Shown: piece after piece, positions 6,647 to 7,480 of the stretch | Layout: the number at the start of each line of letters is the position of its first letter | Numbering within the stretch: position 1 is the first letter of the stretch | Source of the DNA: Solirubrobacteraceae bacterium | GTDB lineage: Bacteria; Actinomycetota; Thermoleophilia; Solirubrobacterales; Solirubrobacteraceae | Reading direction: 5' to 3' | NCBI GenBank assembly: GCA_025455895.1 | Contig: JALOLQ010000064.1 | Coordinates: forward strand, 1 to 7,480 | Length of the DNA: 7,480 bases | Program-made: the position numbers and the translations under genes | Notes under the pieces: generated by a model | What the model was told of the DNA's origin: nothing | The model's input: the letters and a program-made list of their open reading frames with translations, nothing else | Database searches by the model: none

Positions 6647-6671
6647 GGGGCGCGCAGTCTATGCGCGCCCC
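6647..6671 (-). promoter_or_regulatory. Perfect 9-bp stem, 7-nt loop hairpin immediately before the valS ATG, with -10-like loop
   Basis: GGGGCGCGC (6647-6655) and GCGCGCCCC (6663-6671) are perfect inverted repeats around a 7-nt loop. The hairpin fills the 32-bp gap between the stop of the 94-aa gene (6678) and the valS ATG, ending one base from the ATG. On the minus strand the loop reads ATAGACT and contains TAGACT, a TANNNT match 10 nt before the ATG. It may be a U-less terminator for the upstream gene, a leaderless valS promoter, or both. No Shine-Dalgarno is visible for the ATG. The gap is far too short for a T-box leader. Confidence 0.5.
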
Positions 6672-6677
6672 GCGCTC

Positions 6678-6962
6678 TCACGCGGCCTTCTTGGGCGGCT
6701 TGGTCTTCAGGCCGGGGACCGGCATCGGCGAGGCGGTCGCCGCGAGGTCGCGGCCGAGCGCGACGTGATCGATCCGCTTGGCGATCTCGACGAGCTCGTG
6801 GCGCTCGTCGCGGGTCATCTTGTGCGGCAGGCCCTTCGAGGTGCGCAGGATCTCGACCGCGCGCCTGCGGTCGGCCTCGTCGGCGCGCTGCCAGTGCTCG
6901 TAGATCACGCGCACGGAGAGCAGGACGAGGAGCCAGGGGACGGACTTGAAGCGCTTGAGCAT
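6678..6962 (-). CDS. Uncharacterised 94-aa basic protein with one hydrophobic N-terminal segment
   Basis: I do not recognise this family. The product begins MLKRFKSVPWLLVLLSVRVI: a short basic start followed by a hydrophobic stretch (about 8-20) that could be a membrane anchor or a buried helix. A charged helical middle (about 23-75, rich in R, E, D and K, including RRRAVEILRTSKG and TRDERHELVEIAKRID) follows, then a Pro/Lys tail ending KTKPPKKAA. The ATG at 6960-6962 is chosen because it opens this hydrophobic segment. The frame stays open upstream to 7028, but that part encodes Gly/Pro-rich filler with no conserved look. No clear Shine-Dalgarno is present. It is the first minus-strand gene before valS and faces the HTH gene divergently. 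Codon use matches its neighbours, so it is likely a real lineage-specific gene. No function is proposed. Confidence 0.75.
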   Translation of the reverse strand: MLKRFKSVPWLLVLLSVRVIYEHWQRADEADRRRAVEILRTSKGLPHKMTRDERHELVEIAKRIDHVALGRDLAATASPMPVPGLKTKPPKKAA

Positions 6963-7075
6963 GGCGGGTGGTGGTGAGGGGTCGGGGGTCACCTCAAGGT
7001 ACCCCGAAGCGCCGCCGCGGGCACACACGCGCTGACGCCCGCTTCATAGGCTTTCGGTGATATCGTCTTTTCTCG
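6963..7075. promoter_or_regulatory. Divergent intergenic region between the 94-aa gene and the HTH gene
   Basis: This 113-bp stretch must hold promoters for both directions. Leftward, TACCTT (complement 6996-7001) matches TANNNT and would leave a leader of about 25 nt before the ATG at 6962. Rightward there is an extended -10 (listed separately). The part nearest the HTH gene (about 7041-7076) is clearly richer in A/T than the rest of the window, as expected for a promoter or operator. I did not find a clean inverted-repeat operator. Confidence 0.4.
7058..7066 (+). promoter_or_regulatory. Extended -10 promoter (TGATATCGT) for the HTH/NTase pair
   Basis: TG-A-TATCGT at 7058-7066 fits the extended -10 pattern TGN-TANNNT. 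The hexamer ends 9 nt before the ATG at 7076, so transcription starting about 7 nt downstream would give an almost leaderless mRNA. This fits the absence of a Shine-Dalgarno. No good -35 is visible, which extended -10 promoters can tolerate. GATATC here is a 6-bp palindrome and could be part of an autoregulatory site for the HTH protein (inference). Confidence 0.45.
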
Positions 7076-7411
7076 ATGGCCCCCGCTGTTCACGAGCTTC
7101 TGCGCCGCGCGCGCACCGACGCCGGCCTCACCCAGGCCGCGCTCGCCGCGCGCCTGGGCGTCACCCAGCCGACCGTCGCCGCCTGGGAGCGCCCGGGCGC
7201 GAACCCGACGCTGCGCACCGTCGAGCGTGCGCTCGCGGCGACCGGCCGCGAGCTGCGCCTCAGCGCGCCGGAGCGGCGCTCCGCCGTGGATGCGGGCCTC
7301 GTCATCGAGCACCTGCGCCTGTCGCCGCGGGAGCGGCTGGCCGTGCTCGCGGGCCTGCAGCGGGCGGCGGCACGGCTCCGCCGAGCGAGGGTGGTGGCCC
7401 ATGGCGCCTGA
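7076..7411 (+). CDS. XRE-family helix-turn-helix protein, probable antitoxin-like regulator
   Basis: This 111-aa protein has an N-terminal lambda-repressor/Cro-type HTH (about residues 4-60). GLTQAALAARLG (17-28) is the first helix of the motif, QPTVAAWERP (31-40) the recognition helix, and NPTLRTVERALAATG (43-57) the closing helix. The C-terminal part (about 69-105) has D..LV..HLRLSP.ERL and an Arg/Ala-rich helix, a layout often seen in HTH proteins encoded with a nucleotidyltransferase partner. It overlaps the next gene by 11 bp (7401-7411), so the two are translated together. A likely role is DNA binding at its own promoter and control of the partner enzyme, as in type II or AbiE-like toxin-antitoxin pairs; this role is inference. 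The ATG at 7076 is supported by the extended -10 just upstream. It is transcribed away from the housekeeping genes and could be an acquired module, though base composition does not stand out. Confidence 0.88.
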   Translation: MAPAVHELLRRARTDAGLTQAALAARLGVTQPTVAAWERPGANPTLRTVERALAATGRELRLSAPERRSAVDAGLVIEHLRLSPRERLAVLAGLQRAAARLRRARVVAHGA

Positions 7412-7480
7412 GCAGGATCCGATCGCGCTCCTCGAGGCGCTCAGCGAGGCCGCCGTCGACTTCGTCGTGATCGGCGGCTA
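7401..7480 (+). CDS. Probable nucleotidyltransferase (5' end only, 26 codons; toxin-like partner of the HTH gene)
   Basis: The gene begins at ATG 7401, 11 bp inside the HTH gene in another frame, with GAGGGTGG upstream as a plausible ribosome binding site, and runs off the right edge. The visible residues include ALLEALSEAAVDFVVIGG (9-26). A short helix followed by a hydrophobic strand ending in GG is the typical entry to pol-beta-like nucleotidyltransferase domains (hG[G/S] motif, MNT/AbiEii/DUF6036-type proteins), and an upstream HTH partner is common for these. The catalytic D-x-D/E residues lie beyond the window, so activity cannot be judged. Such enzymes act as toxins by nucleotidylating tRNA or proteins, or in other roles. 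This assignment rests on a short motif and gene context. Confidence 0.6.
   Translation, partial: MAPEQDPIALLEALSEAAVDFVVIGG

Noticed and set aside
6646..6677. T-box or other riboswitch leader for valS
   Set aside because: The gap to the upstream gene is only 32 bp, far too short for a T-box, and it holds only one simple hairpin.
6963..7028. Upstream start for the 94-aa gene adding 22 residues
   Set aside because: The extension is Gly/Pro-rich, covers the candidate promoter, and the ATG at 6962 begins a natural basic-hydrophobic N terminus.
7057..7470. 137-aa plus-strand open frame overlapping the HTH gene in another phase
   Set aside because: Arg/Pro/Ala-rich shadow of the HTH gene; the 7076-7411 frame has a clear HTH domain.

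Overview
The window is GC-rich chromosomal DNA (GC in nearly every third codon position) and looks actinobacterial, most likely a deep-branching lineage such as Thermoleophilia/Solirubrobacterales. That lineage call is inference from base composition, protein flavour and gene order, and was not tested by search. Almost everything is housekeeping DNA transcribed on the minus strand. One divergent plus-strand gene pair starts at the right edge.

Reading in the direction of minus-strand transcription (right to left), the first unit is a 94-aa uncharacterised basic protein with one hydrophobic segment, then valS (valyl-tRNA synthetase), folC (folylpolyglutamate/dihydrofolate synthase), and a 38-aa single-pass membrane protein whose GTG start overlaps the folC stop as GTGA. 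A 231-bp intergenic region follows. It carries a long interrupted hairpin (2640-2707), a second hairpin containing a 10-bp direct repeat, and a candidate promoter. The second unit is a two-TM double-zinc-ribbon protein, ndk (nucleoside diphosphate kinase), maf (dTTP/UTP pyrophosphatase type) and the first 209 codons of mreB, which leaves the window on the left. Palindromes or hairpins lie after ndk and after maf, so some genes downstream may be transcribed separately or attenuated.

The order valS-folC-small membrane gene-ndk-(maf)-mreB combines the Streptomyces order (valS-folC-DUF4233-ndk-mreB) with the Bacillus maf-mreB neighbourhood. The genes link translation, folate, nucleotide pool balance and sanitation, and cell-shape control. 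They are grouped by old synteny rather than forming one pathway.

On the right, plus-strand genes encode an XRE-type HTH protein (7076-7411) and, overlapping it by 11 bp, the first 26 codons of a probable nucleotidyltransferase. This looks like a toxin-antitoxin-like HTH/NTase module, but the window ends before the catalytic residues. I saw no tRNA, rRNA, CRISPR array or insertion sequence. The most interesting items are the 38-aa coupled membrane protein, the 68-nt hairpin, the hairpin with a TANNNT loop in front of valS, and the HTH/NTase pair.
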